This document shows, in pieces, positions 43,001-54,176 of a stretch of 64,000 nucleotides of DNA. The notes under the pieces are model-generated. The model was not told the origin of the DNA. It saw nothing but the letters and a program-made list of their open reading frames with translations, and did no database searches. Each line of letters opens with the position of its first letter. Position 1 is the first letter of the stretch. This DNA is from Cinclus cinclus. Lineage: Eukaryota > Chordata > Aves > Passeriformes > Cinclidae. Both the position numbers and the translations under genes were made by a program. Where the stretch lies: assembly GCF_963662255.1 (NCBI RefSeq), contig NC_085060.1, positions 14,293,925 through 14,357,924 on the forward strand, written 5' to 3'.

Positions 43001-46000
43001 ATGAAAACCATCATAGCAGCCTGCTCCCAGAATCTCAGTGGTAAGACATTCCCAAAATGGGTTGGGATGGTTCCTGGTTCTCCAGCAATGTGAGGAGCTG
43101 GTGGTTGTCACTGTTGTCTGCTTGCTTGGGAGTGCTGAGGAGAAAAAGGGGGTGTTGGGAGCGATTTGAGGATAACTCCACAGGAAAAAGCACAGTTGCT
43201 TCACAGGGATGAAATTTTGGGAATGTTACACACAAGATGCTCCTGCAAATGCCAAATGTTGGCTTTGGAAAGGCTCCTAGTGCTGTGGATGGGGCTGACA
43301 GCAGAGCCCTGGGGGGTTCTCTGTGTCTGTGGTGTGGACATTGACGGGGCTTTTGGAACAGGAGCTAGGAAAAGGATGTTAAAAAGCAACTGTTTGGTGG
43401 GCACAAGTTAGCTGGGAAGAGCTCTGTGTCTTCCCTGGGAAAAAGAAGGGTCTGGGTTCTGCAGGTGGCTGGGATTTTGGGGATGTGTGGTGGGTGGAAG
43501 GGATTACTCAGAGCTTAGCATGCTGCATGGGAGAAAAGGACAAAAATTCTCCACTGGAAAAATCCCCCATGGGATCCCCCACAGGCCAGAGATGGCTTCA
43601 GTGTTTTATTTATTTTTCTTGTCCCATTCCTGGTTTGGATTGAGCTGGGAAGAACTGAACCAGGGGTTGGTGGCCCTCTTCTGACTCGGGCATTCCTGGC
43701 TTGGGGAGCCACATGGACAGGACTGGTCCTGTGTCCCCCTGATGGTCTCTCTGGCCAACATGCAGATTTGGGAATGTTTTCCCAAGGAAACAAGGCTTTG
43801 TGATGCTGGGGTGGCTCTCTGGGGTGGTCTAAGCATGGGGAACTTTGGCTAGGAGCACTACAGTGGCAGGGCTGGTGCCTCAGGCCTGTTTTGGGGAGCA
43901 GGGATGGGACCAGGCTTGGAGTTTGGATCCTGGCTTCCAGCCCGGGGAGGTTAATGGTTCACCAGGATCGGCTGGAGGGAAGGGGTGGCAGGGGGAGTGG
44001 AGTGGCCGCGCTGCCAGAGGCGTGGGACAGAGTGGGAGAGCCACCCCCAGCCACCCTGGCTCGGTCTTGCTGCTGGCCTTGGCACTTGCTGGGGCTGGTG
44101 CCTCCCTGCTGTGCCAGCTGAGAAGTCCCCAAATCCCCTGTGAGCCTGAGCCTGAGCCTGCCAAGGAGGGCACGGAATGGCACATGGAGCGAGTGGGATG
44201 TGCCGCTGCTCTTGGCCCTGCTGGTGCACAGAGCTTTTGGACTTGGTGCTCCCTGCTCTGGGGACAGCCCTGATTGCCCAGGGCCACCTCTGACATGGTC
44301 CAGAGCTCCCTGGAGATGAGCCCCCTCTGTACTACACTCCCATCCCATCCCATCCCATCCCATCCCATCCCATCCCATCCCATCCCATCCCATCCCATCC
44401 CATCCCATCCCATCCCATCCCATCCCATCCCATCCCATCCCATCCCATCCCATCCCATCCCTTCCCTCCTCCCTCAGCTGCCCATCCTTGCTATCCCACC
44501 TCCTGCCGGTGTCCCTGGGTGTCCCCCGGTAGTCTGGTGACCCCACCCACACACCAGCCGTGTTGTTTTGGGCGGGGGCCGCGTCCCCCTCTCTGCAGGC
44601 AGCCGGGCCAGCATCCAGACTGCCCTGAGGACGCTGCTGGCCATCCCCTGGCCCTCGCAGCGCGACGTCGGCTCCGTGCTCCAGCTCCTGGCCGTGCTGC
44701 AGTGGGTGCTCAGCTTCCTGCTGCTGGGTGAGTGAGTAGGGGGCTGCGGGGGATCCCGAGAGGGCCACAAAGCCGCTCACCTCCTGCCCCGCTCCCGCAG
44801 GAATTGTCAGCCTCGTACTGCTCATCTACCTGCTGTTCACCAGCCTCTGGCTCATCCCCGTGCTCTACCTGGCCTGGATCATCTTCGACTGGGACACGCC
44901 GGAGAAAGGTGTGCTTGCCGTGTCACTGCTTCCTCCATTCTTGCAGCAGAATGGGAGTGGGGTACCCCTTTCTCCATGTCTCTCCCAGAATATGGGGAGC
45001 TCTACATGCCCCCTGCCCCTTCCCTCCGCTCCCCCCATCATCAGCACCACGGTGGGAAGCGGGATGCAGCGGGTCCGCGGGAAGCTTTTCCCTTGGATCC
45101 TGCGGCCCGCTGCGCTGGGCTGGGCTGGGCTGGGCTGGGCTGGCTGTCATCTCCTGGGGCCCCTCCCGGCTTTGCAGGAGGCAGGAGGCTCCCGTGCCTG
45201 CGGCGATGGACCGTGTGGAAGCACTTTCGGGATTATTTCCCGGTGAAGGTACGGCGCCGAGACGGGGTGAGACCATCCAAAAGGAGGTGCCACCGTCACG
45301 TTCCCGTGACTCCTTTTGTCCCCGCAGCTGGTGAAGACACACGACCTGTCCCCCAGCCACAACTACATCATCGGCTCGCATCCCCACGGCATCCTCTGCG
45401 TCGGCGCCTTCTGCAACTTCATCACGGGCTCCACGGGCTTCGAGGAGCTGTTCCCGGGCATCCGTTCCTCCCTCACCACGCTGGCCGGGAATTTCCGCCT
45501 GCCCGTGTTTCGGGAGTACCTGATGAGCGGGGGTGAGCGGCGCCTGCCCTGCCCGGCTCGGGTGGGGCTCCGAGAGGGCCCTTGATCCCTCTGAGGGAAA
45601 CACGGCAGGGATGCCGCTCTGCTTGCATTGTGCCTGAGCGACAGCTTTACCTCGCACCCTGAGTGAGCTGCACTTTCACCTTGCTCGCACCTCGCCTACA
45701 CCCTGTCTGTACGGCTCCTACGCCTTGCCTGCTCCTTGTCTACGCCCTGCTGTACCCTCCACCCTCGCTGCCCCCACCCTGCCCTCACCGCACCCTGCCC
45801 GCGCCCTTGCCACCCCCTGCCCGCTCCCTGCCCGCAGCAGAGGGAGCCCTTGCACTGTCCTTGCCCTGGTCCCACCAGGTGCCATCGCTCGGGGGGGACC
45901 CTCGGCGGTCCCGGTCGGGTGCCCGGGCACTGCAGTGCCACAGTCCCGATGCTCCGTCCCGCCGCAGGGCTGTTCCCGGTGACCCGCCGCGCCATCGGGT

Positions 46001-46706
46001 ACCTGCTGTCCCAGAAAGGCACCGGCAACGCGGTGGCCATCGTCATCGGCGGCGCGGCCGAGTCGCTGTCCTGCCGGCCCGGCGTCACCACGCTCATCCT
46101 CAAGAACCGCAAGGGCTTCGTCCGCATGGCCCTGCGGCACGGGTGGGTCACCAGCACCGCCACCCCCGCGGGTCCCGGCGGTCCCCAGCGCCCCGTCACC
46201 ACCCAGCGTGTCCCCTCCTCAGGGCCTTCCTCGTCCCCTCCTTCTCCTTTGGGGAGAACGACCTGTTCCGCCAGGTGGTCTTTGAGGAGGGCAGCTGGAT
46301 GAGGAGCATCCAGCGGCGCTTCCAGAAGATGATGGGCTTCGCTCCCTGCCTGTTCTACGGCCGCGGCCTCACCTCCTGCCGGTCCCGCGGCTTCCTGCCC
46401 TACGCCAGGCCCATCACCACCGTGGGTGAGCAGCGGGGCTGCGGGTCCCCAGGGTGGGGGGTAAGGGGACGCTCCCGGCGGGTGGTGCAGGGTTGTGTCC
46501 CCAGCGAGCCGAGCGTGTCGCCACCGCGCTGACCCCGTCCCCTGCCGGCAGTGGGGGAGCCGCTGGCGGTGCCCAAGGTGGAGAACCCGAGCCGGGAGCT
46601 GGTGGATCGGTACCACGAGCTCTACATCCGTGCCCTGCTCAAGCTCTTCAATGAGAACAAGACTAAGTATGGGCTGTCCGAGTCAGACGAGCTGCACATC
46701 CTCTGA
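43001..46706 (+). CDS. DGAT2L6: DGAT2-family acyltransferase (DGAT2L6/AWAT-like)
   Basis: Eight exons: 43001-43040, 44599-44727, 44801-44908, 45178-45248, 45328-45532, 45968-46142, 46223-46425 and 46552-46706. Phases agree and give 361 residues. The ATG has a full GCCACC Kozak context and the N-terminus (MKTIIAA) resembles DGAT2. Two closely spaced membrane helices (about residues 40-90) precede the catalytic HPHG box at 134-137. Further family blocks are [43 protein letters not shown] and SFGENDLF. These ER enzymes transfer acyl groups from acyl-CoA to diacylglycerol, monoacylglycerol or fatty alcohol; substrate cannot be read from sequence. Position between IGBP1 and P2RY4 matches mammalian DGAT2L6 and AWAT1 on Xq13. 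A wax-synthase role in the preen gland is possible but inferred. No AATAAA was found close downstream. Confidence 0.94.
43041..44598 (+). other. Intron 1 of DGAT2-like gene
   Basis: About 1.6 kb, the largest intron of the gene. Apart from the pentanucleotide repeat at 44341-44460, nothing is recognised. Confidence 0.65.
44341..44460. repeat. (CATCC)24 pentanucleotide repeat
   Basis: Twenty-four perfect CATCC units, 138 bp before exon 2 of the DGAT2-like gene. On the minus strand it reads as an artificial Met-Gly-Trp-Asp-Gly repeat frame. Confidence 0.98.
45115..45143. repeat. (GGGCT)n short repeat
   Basis: About five to six units of GGGCT, 35 bp before exon 4 of the DGAT2-like gene. Confidence 0.9.
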
Positions 46707-48026
46707 GTGCCACCAGCACCGGCCCCGTCCTGGCTCATGAGGGCTCTTGCAGGGGGAATTTCAGCCAGCCTGGCATGGGGGACACGCAGGGGACAGTCCC
46801 CACTCTGGCCCTCTGTTTCTCCGACCTGAAGGGAGGTGGGAGGACAGGGGGAAGCAAAGGGAAGATTGGAAAAGGCTCCCCCTTGCAAAGGGTTTGGAGG
46901 GGCTGTGGGTGACACTGACACAGCTGTTCCCTGCAAGGGGCTGGTGTGGGGCTGGGGCCAGCAATGGGCACGGTCCCCATGGGATAACCAGATCACCACA
47001 AGCTGAGGGAGGGGTGTCATGGGAGGAGGGATTGACATGGGGTTTTTGGGGTGGCATCCTGATGACTAGTGGGACCAGCCTTTGGGGACAACCCACCCTG
47101 GGGTGGAAGGAGGACACTCCTGGACTGGGGTACCTGTGGATGTGGCCTGAGCCAGGACCATGTGGCCCCAGATGAGCCTTTCCTGCCATCTCCATACCCA
47201 ATACAGATTTGCAACCTCCCAACACCTGTTTGTGTGTGTTCCAGAGGCTGGGATTGGCAGTACTGTGGCGATACCCCTGCACTGCCCATGTGGGTGCCCT
47301 TGCCACCCAGTATGTCCCCTTCCTAGCAGTTCCATCTCCAGCTGGGGCAGTTTGGCAGAGCCCCTTGCACCACACAGGTGCAGCCAAACAGCCCCCAGGT
47401 GCAGCTGGGCCACCTTAGATATAATGGGAGGTGAGGGGCAGCTCTTAACTGGTTTAACTGGGCTCAGGAGGGAGGTCTCCTGCTCTCTCTGCTCTTGGCT
47501 CAGTGGTGAGTGAGGGTCTCTCTGGGTGGGACAGGGGTGTGGGGCTGGGATGGGCCATCTCTGGGGCCCTCTCCTTCCTCTGTGCAGCTCCTGTGGGACG
47601 TGGCTGTGTGTGACTACTGTGGTGGCTGGGGTATAACACCCCAGTGACACTCTGGGTGTCCCTTTCTTAGGCATGTGCTGGCAGGACTTGCTGAGAGTGA
47701 TGGGGACAGCCCCTCCTGGGGCTCTTGAAGTGGGGACAGCCCTGTCCCATCCCTGCCAGGCTGGCGTGGGAGAGTCAACAGCACTGATACCAATCTCAGA
47801 GCACTGCTCTGCACAGGCACTTGGTCAAACAAAAGGGCCGAGTAAACATTTGAGGAGCAAACACCCATAAAGGGAAATTCCCAAGAACCTTCCTGTCACC
47901 ACTGGAGCTCCGGCTCATCCCTGCAGACCTGTCACAGTGGATTTTCTCTGGGGTGAGGGTGATTGTCTTGTCCCTCTTCCTTATGCTGCAAGTAGAAACA
48001 ATCCTGAGTGCAGAGAGGGGAGGGAC
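46707..48026. other. Convergent region between DGAT2-like and P2RY4 3' ends
   Basis: Contains the 3'UTR of the DGAT2-like gene (length unknown, no canonical poly(A) signal seen) and then unique sequence up to the P2RY4 poly(A) signal. No other gene is supported. Confidence 0.6.
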
Positions 48027-48032
48027 TTTATT
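48027..48032 (-). terminator. P2RY4: Poly(A) signal of P2RY4
   Basis: TTTATT on the plus strand, i.e. AATAAA on the P2RY4 strand, about 485 bp after the P2RY4 stop. Confidence 0.75.
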
Positions 48033-48515
48033 GGGGGCCATGGGCAGCAAATGCCCCAGGCCACATCACTCCCCCTCTGCCAAGGCCAGCAGTGTGACAG
48101 GGACATCTCTGAGCCCACCCAACATGGGCTCTGTCCCCAGGTACAGTCTGATCCCCACATGTCACCACTGAGTCATCTGGAAGAGCTGTGTCTGCCCAGG
48201 GAGGCACCAGTGTCCCTTCTCTTTCGTGACTTGTCAGCCCCATGTGTCTCCAAGAGTTCCAGTGATGGAACAGCAGCCTGCTGCCCCAAAAGAGCCTCCT
48301 CAGTGTCCTTCCCATTCCCACAAGTGCCCGGTGGCTCTCCTGCCCCGACCAGCACCAGCACTCTCCTCCCACAGCCTCCCAGGGCAAGGCTGGGACAAAC
48401 CTTGGTCCCGCAGGGCTGGGCAGGGTCAGCTCAGGTCTGGAGACTTGGGAGTGCCCGCACAGATCCCTGAGAGGCTGCAGCTCCTGGAGCCCAGGGCTGA
48501 GGCTACGGAACCCCC

Positions 48516-49640
48516 TCAGCACCCGCCTCCGCTGCGTGCAGTCCCGGTCCCTCGGGTGACACTGGCCACGTGGCTGCCGTCCATGGCATTTTCTGTGAAG
48601 GGTGACACCAGCGCCAGATCCAGCGTGGGCATGGGCCGGAGGCGCTGGGCAGCCCCACGGCGCAGCCGCCCCCGGTACTTGTCCCCAGCCATGAAGTACA
48701 GGATGGGATCCAGGCAGCTGTTGATGCTGGCCAGGGGCCTCGTGATCTTGTAGGTGAAGTTGATGATGTTGAGGGTCCGGCAGTCGGCCTGGAAGTAGCG
48801 GGAGGTGTAGTAGAGGGTGCGGGTGATGTGGAAGGGCACGAAGCAGATGGCGAACACGGTGAGCACCACGATGATCATCTTGATGGAGCGCTTCTTGTAG
48901 GAGGGCATCCGGAGGCTGGGGCTGGAGAAGCTGGACTTGCAGAGCCGCTTGGCCATCAGGCAGTAGCACAGGACGATGACCAGGAAGGGCACCCCAAAGA
49001 GCAGGGCCATGACGGAGGAGCTGTAGTGCACGTAGTGGTCAAACTCCTCGGGCTTGGTGGTGTCGTGGCACAGGGTGATGTTGCCCTTGGAGCTGGTGGT
49101 GACGAAGATGAGGTTGGGGATGAGGCAGATGGTGACCACGAGCCAGGCGCCCATGCAGATGATGCGGGCCTGCTTGGTCTTCACCCACTTCAGAGAGCGG
49201 ATGGGGTGGCAGATGCCCATGTAGCGGTGCACACTGATGCAGGTGAGGAAGAGGATGCTGCTGTAAAGGTTGGCGTAGAAGAGGAAGCGCACAATCTTGC
49301 AAAGCCCTGTCCCGAAGGGCCAATTATTGCGGTCGGCGTAATAATAGACCAGGGTGGGAAGGGACAGGACGTAGAGCATGTCCGAGAGGGCCAGGTTGAC
49401 CATGTAGGTGGTGGTGGCGTTCCAAGGCCTCATCCTGGAGATGAAAATCCACAGGGCCCAGGAGTTGAGGGGCAGCCCCACCACGAAGACGATGCTGTAG
49501 GAGACGGGTAGCAGGATGAACTTGAACTCTTCGTTGAAGACACACTTTGCCTCGGGTGCTGCTGTGGTGTTCCCTCCTGGCCAGGGAGCTGGTGTCGGTG
49601 TCCACAAGGAAACTGGGAACATCCTCACTGGAGTGGCCAT
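48516..49640 (-). CDS. P2RY4: P2Y purinoceptor 4 (UTP-sensitive GPCR)
   Basis: A single coding exon of 374 residues with seven membrane helices. P2RY4 is a Gq-coupled plasma-membrane receptor for extracellular UTP (and in some species ATP). Diagnostic blocks are FKFILLPVSYSIVFVVGLPLN-type TM1, YVLSLPTLVYYYA, CISVHRYMGICHP (HRY in place of DRY), CHDTTKPEEFDHYVH in the second extracellular loop, FVPFHITRT in TM6 (nucleotide-binding His and Arg), YKITRPLAS in TM7 and DPILYFMAGDKYR. The first extracellular loop reads ADRNNWPFGT and lacks the RGD found in P2RY2, supporting P2RY4. I take the ATG at 49640 (ACAACATGG context); the frame stays open upstream without an ATG. An ATG six codons further in is an alternative. 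The N-terminus has an NTT glycosylation site. Confidence 0.97.
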   Translation of the reverse strand: MATPVRMFPVSLWTPTPAPWPGGNTTAAPEAKCVFNEEFKFILLPVSYSIVFVVGLPLNSWALWIFISRMRPWNATTTYMVNLALSDMLYVLSLPTLVYYYADRNNWPFGTGLCKIVRFLFYANLYSSILFLTCISVHRYMGICHPIRSLKWVKTKQARIICMGAWLVVTICLIPNLIFVTTSSKGNITLCHDTTKPEEFDHYVHYSSSVMALLFGVPFLVIVLCYCLMAKRLCKSSFSSPSLRMPSYKKRSIKMIIVVLTVFAICFVPFHITRTLYYTSRYFQADCRTLNIINFTYKITRPLASINSCLDPILYFMAGDKYRGRLRRGAAQRLRPMPTLDLALVSPFTENAMDGSHVASVTRGTGTARSGGGC

Positions 49641-49659
49641 GTTGTGCCAGCCAGACCTA

Positions 49660-52600
49660 GGGAGCAGTTCATAAAAGCGCACTAGTCACTGATCCCGACC
49701 ACTGTCAGGCACAAAGTGTGGAAGGGAGCCAAAGCTGCCAGATTTTCTCCCCCTCCAGGAGCTCCGGCCACTTTGATGGTTCTCTGGTTTCTCTCAACTT
49801 GAAGTGGGCTCGGCAAAGCGTCCCCTCTCAACCCTTGCGCTGACACCCATTAATCACCCATTAATCACCCCCTTGGAGCCAGCACAGAGCTGGGAGTGGG
49901 CTGGGGACACAGAGGCCCGTGCTGGGGACACAGAGCCCCTCTCCGGCCCCGCCGGGCACAGCCCCACGGCCGCCGAACAATGAGACCTTGATGAGCACCA
50001 GCAGCCCCCGGCCGGGGCCAGCGCAGCCTCTTGGAAGCTGCCTCGGCATAATTGGCACCATCCTGACAATGCCGCTGCTCCCGGAGGGCTCCTTGGGAGA
50101 AGAAAGGCGGGAGGAGAAGAAAGGCTTGTCTGGGGGAATGTTGCGGCCCAGAGGAATCCTGGGGGGACTGTTAAATGAGCCTTTGGGAGAGAGTGTCCCT
50201 GGACAGCGAGGAGCCGCTGGCTGCCGGGTGTTGTCCCTAGGGAAGGGATGAGCTGAGCCCTGTGGAGAGGAGCTGGAGCTAAATCCCAGCTCAAGGCAGA
50301 GTGAGTTCACAAGGCAGACAGGACGTTCCCTCTGCACCAGGATCAAAGGCTGGGATATGTGAACTCCCAGGAGTCGGCATGAGGATGAGCTGTCAAAGAT
50401 CAGAACTCTCTTCTCAAGGGAAAAGGGGGGATTTGCCACCACCGTGATGTCCAGCAAAGGACCACTGAGGGCCTTGACCCCTCCACACCCTCCACCATCC
50501 CTGGTGAAAAAATTCCTCCAACAGAGGATGGATGCTTGGGTGAGCAACCTGAGAGCAGGAGCTGCTGGTGGAGATGAGGGTGTAGCCAAAACTGGATTTA
50601 TGGAGGGAATGCTGGAGTATCTCCTGTTCCTTTTGTCTAGAGCTCTCCCAGGAGGTGATGGGCACCAGGGCAGGGGAGGGCTCAGGGATGCGTGGAGCTG
50701 GAGCTGGTGCTACAAGGTGGAAGGACACATCCTCTCAAGGCAACTTCATCCCTTGGCTCCCTCATCATCCCCCTCCTGTTTCCCTTTGCTCAGAGGATGT
50801 GCCAGCTTCTCCCAGCAGGAATACCCCATAGGGTGGATCTGTGGGATCATCCCTGCCACACCCTGCCTGGAGAGACACCTGAAGTTGACAGAGATGTTCA
50901 TAAATGATTCAGCAGGCAGACGGGACAGCAGGGGCCCCTCCAGCCATCCTCCTGGGGCTCTGTTTGAACTGTGGGCTGAGCTCCAGGCCCACATCCAGCA
51001 CCTTGTGGCTCCTGGCCTGCCACAGCTCCCGCCTTTATTGCAGGGATGAGTTCAGAGAGCAACAGGCAGGTCCTGATCAAACATTAACAGTGGGGAGAAC
51101 TTGGTTTGTTTTCCCAGAGCCAGGAGGGAAAACAGGCAATAGGAAAACCTGAGCTTGCAAGCGAGGTGCCAGTGGTGGTCCTGGCCTGGCAGCCACATGT
51201 CCCCAAGATGCTGAGGACATGAGGGACCAGGAGATTTAGTTTCCTCTTCCAACCTCTGAGTGCAAAGAAACACAAAGTCTTGAGCCTGACCAGAGCAGAG
51301 CTGCAGGTTCATTGCCCAAAATCAGTGTCCATGACACAGGTCACCAACCAATTAAGATATGGAGAAGACAGCAAATAGAAGTTAATAATCAAGTGTGAAA
51401 AATGCATGAGGAAATATCCTCAGCAGCTGTGGACTGTGCCTGAGCACAGTCAGCAGTGGGATTTAACCATTCCCAAGCACATTCCTTTGAGGATAACCAC
51501 CAAAATACAGAAATGCAGAAGAAGATGGCATTTGGCAAATTATATCTTAACAGGTTTCTTGCTTCCTTATCTTTGTCATGACCAAAATCAGTGATTGAAA
51601 TTACTGAATCACATCAGTCTAGCCTGAAGACATATCACCACCAGCCCCACTCTTATTCTTTGCTGACATTCCCGGCAAAACTACCCTTGGCCCTGGGCTT
51701 TTGAGGAGAGATGGAGGTGCGAGCCAAGAGTTGGGACTGATGGTTGGAGCAGGAGATGGAGGCACTGCAGGGGAAGGACTGGGAGCAGGGAAATGAGACG
51801 GAAGTTGCTGCAGGAAGAGGTGATGCTCTAGTTCTGCCCATTTTGTGGATATACAAGGAATGCAGAATCCCTTGCCCACAGCAGGCACATCCCCCAGGGA
51901 TGGTGTTTATGAAGTGGGCCCCTGGTTTTCCCCAGGAAGCAGCAGGAGATCCTGGAAAATGCAGCAATATCCATAGGCCAGTGGGAAGGGGCACTGGCCA
52001 GCCATAGGCCACACATTGAGGGCACATGATACCCTTGGCAGCTTTTCCCTGGCTCCTGGTCCTGCAGATGTGCCCAGCCAGAGCTGTCCTTTGGCCCCAC
52101 TGGCAGCACCAGTCCTGGTGGGATCTGAGGGCTCCCCCAGCCCTGGAGATTCATGAAGGGCTCCAGTAAAATGAAGAAATGGGACAACACCAGAGCAGAC
52201 TCTGCCCTGGAGCCAAGATCCTGCTGGTGGGACAGAATAGGAATTGTGGCATTTGGGATCATGGAGCAGCAGGCAGAAGTTCAGACAGGGGAGGTGAGAG
52301 TGGATTTTAGAGCATTTGCCAAGGGATGGGTGAGCCTGGGACTGGCTGCTGCTGGAACATGGGAAAAACAGGGCATTTCTCTTCGCCTAAGCCCTTGGAA
52401 ATTGCAAAACAAGGAGAAATTATGCAAAACATCCTGCAGAAGGACCCTTGTCCCTAATCGCCACGTGGTTGGTGCAGCCAAAGCTCTGGCACAAGGGGAT
52501 GTGACCTAATTCCAATCCTTTCCTTGGCCTGGAAGAGCAGCCAAGGCACGCTCTGCTGGGACACCTCCCCAGGGACATCAGTGGGGTCGGGTGTTTCCCT

Positions 52601-54030
52601 TGCTGTCCACCCCATCCCCTGCCCCGAGGTGACCCTGGGCAGGGTGGGGGTGAGGGTTCTCTTCCACCCTTGCTGGGCTGTCCCTGTCCCCCACCTTGCT
52701 GGGAATGGGCAGGTGCCTAAGGTGTCAGGCTGAGCCACGGCAGCACTAGGGCAGCTTCAACCCATGAGGAGATGGAGATTTGGGGGATGGAGAGGAGGAT
52801 GAAGGAGAGGAGGGGGCTACACTAGGAAGGCTAAAGGTCCTCAGTGACAGAGGAAGGAGGTAGCATGTTAAAGAGGAGGATGTACAGAGAACTGGGGATT
52901 GAGGAGGGCAGGTGAGAACTGGCTGACCCCCACCCTGCACCCACCCAGCCCTGCAGATCCCGCCTCTCCCCCTTGTCCCCCGAGCCCAGCTGGGACTGCG
53001 TGACCATGGCGGGGCTGTCCCGGCTGTCACCAAACACGGGCTGCCCCAGCTCACCTGCAGACCTGGGTGGCTCTCAGGAGTGGGGCCCCCACGGGGAGAG
53101 CCTGTTCCCCACGCGGGACCGGGCCATGCCGGGGGGCTGCGGGTGGCCCTGGCCGTGCCCTGCCGTGCCGAATGTGCCCGCTCCCGCTTCCCGCGGCCGG
53201 GAGCAAAGTGCCCAGGGAAGGCAGGGCTGGAGGCGGGCGGAGGCGGAGGCAGGAGCTGCCGCAGGGCTCAGCCCCACTGCGCTGCCATCCCTCTGGTGCC
53301 CTCGCAGGCTTTGGGCCACCTGAAGCCCCCGGATATGGGGCATGGTGCCATCTCCTATGGAGTCACAGCCTTTTCCTCAGGAGCATCACGGCCCCTTAAC
53401 CATCAGGGCTTGGCTTCATCCATCGGCACCGTGTCCCCCCGCCCATGGCGACCGCATCTCTCCACACATAGGGACCGTGGTCACTCAACCACAAGGTCCA
53501 TAGTCCCCCACCCACGGGTTTTGTCCTTCTGCTTGGGGACCACAGTCCTTCAGCCACGGGGATCAGAGCCCCCATCCCTGGTGCCCGTGGCCCCTCGCCC
53601 GCCCAGGACAGCCTCCCTGCCCGCTGGGTGCCGGGGTCCCGCAGTGCCCCCAGCCCGCGGCGCTGTTCCGCTGCCCCCGGCCCTGCGGGGCAATCCTGAG
53701 GACAAGGGTGGCCACTGCCACCTTGAGGCCAGCCCGGGCATCGCGTTCCCAAATCCGGGGCCACCTCGCGTGTCGCACAGCCAGGACCCTGCCGGATCGG
53801 GGTGTCCCTGGGATTTTGAGGGGGTGTCTCTCTCCCTGTGCCGGGCAAAGGCTGAGACACCAGTCAGCTTTGCGATGGGCAAGGGCTCGAGGGCTGGGTT
53901 CCTATGGAACGGGAACAGGTAGGGGCAATGCCTTGGAGCGTCCAGGACACGGGGAACCGCCGTTTTCCCCACCTGTCTCGGCTATTTTTCTCCTTGCCTT
54001 TTTGCAGAACCAGGTGTGCAAACACACACC
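49660..54030. other. Region between P2RY4 and the SHIP2-like gene
   Basis: About 4.4 kb upstream of P2RY4, beyond the end of the SHIP2-like gene. The P2RY4 promoter and any 5' untranslated exon should lie here. GC-rich patches occur at 49900-50250 and 53080-53900. Open frames at 53080-53922 (+) and 50444-51049 (+) have no recognisable domain and compete with frames on the other strand, so I do not call genes. No CR1 copy is recognised. Confidence 0.6.
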
Positions 54031-54043
54031 CAGCCCCTGACAC

Positions 54044-54049
54044 TTTATT
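54044..54049 (-). terminator. INPPL1-like: Poly(A) signal of SHIP2-like gene
   Basis: TTTATT on the plus strand, AATAAA on the gene strand, 128 bp after the stop at 54177. This places the end of the transcript right after the last exon called. Confidence 0.8.
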
Positions 54050-54176
54050 CTGGATAGCGATAGCAAAGGGAACCACGGGAGCTGAAAGTCCTCCGGGAGC
54101 ACGGTCTGAGCAGGGCAGATCAGGAGGCAGCAGCTGCTGAAGGCACGAGTGTGCACAGGGCTGGGCACAGCTGTCG

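Noticed and set aside
43880..44458. Long minus-strand frame with Met-Gly-Trp-Asp-Gly repeats
   Set aside because: It is the translation of the CATCC microsatellite inside an intron.
45696..46616. 306-codon minus-strand frame
   Set aside because: Antisense shadow crossing exons and introns of the DGAT2-like gene.
48828..49511. 227-codon plus-strand frame rich in His, Gly and Glu
   Set aside because: Antisense shadow of the P2RY4 coding exon.
48516..49640. Assignment as P2RY2
   Set aside because: The RGD of the P2RY2 first extracellular loop is missing, and the IGBP1/DGAT2L6 neighbourhood is that of P2RY4.
49641..49682. N-terminal extension of P2RY4
   Set aside because: The upstream part of the frame starts at a GTG, has no ATG, and the ATG at 49640 has a good context.
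53080..53922. 280-codon open frame on the plus strand
   Set aside because: Low-complexity Pro/Arg-rich translation, competing frames on the minus strand, no recognisable family.
53000..54170. SAM-domain exon for the SHIP2-like gene
   Set aside because: No SAM-like translation on the minus strand, and a poly(A) signal at 54044 ends the gene first.
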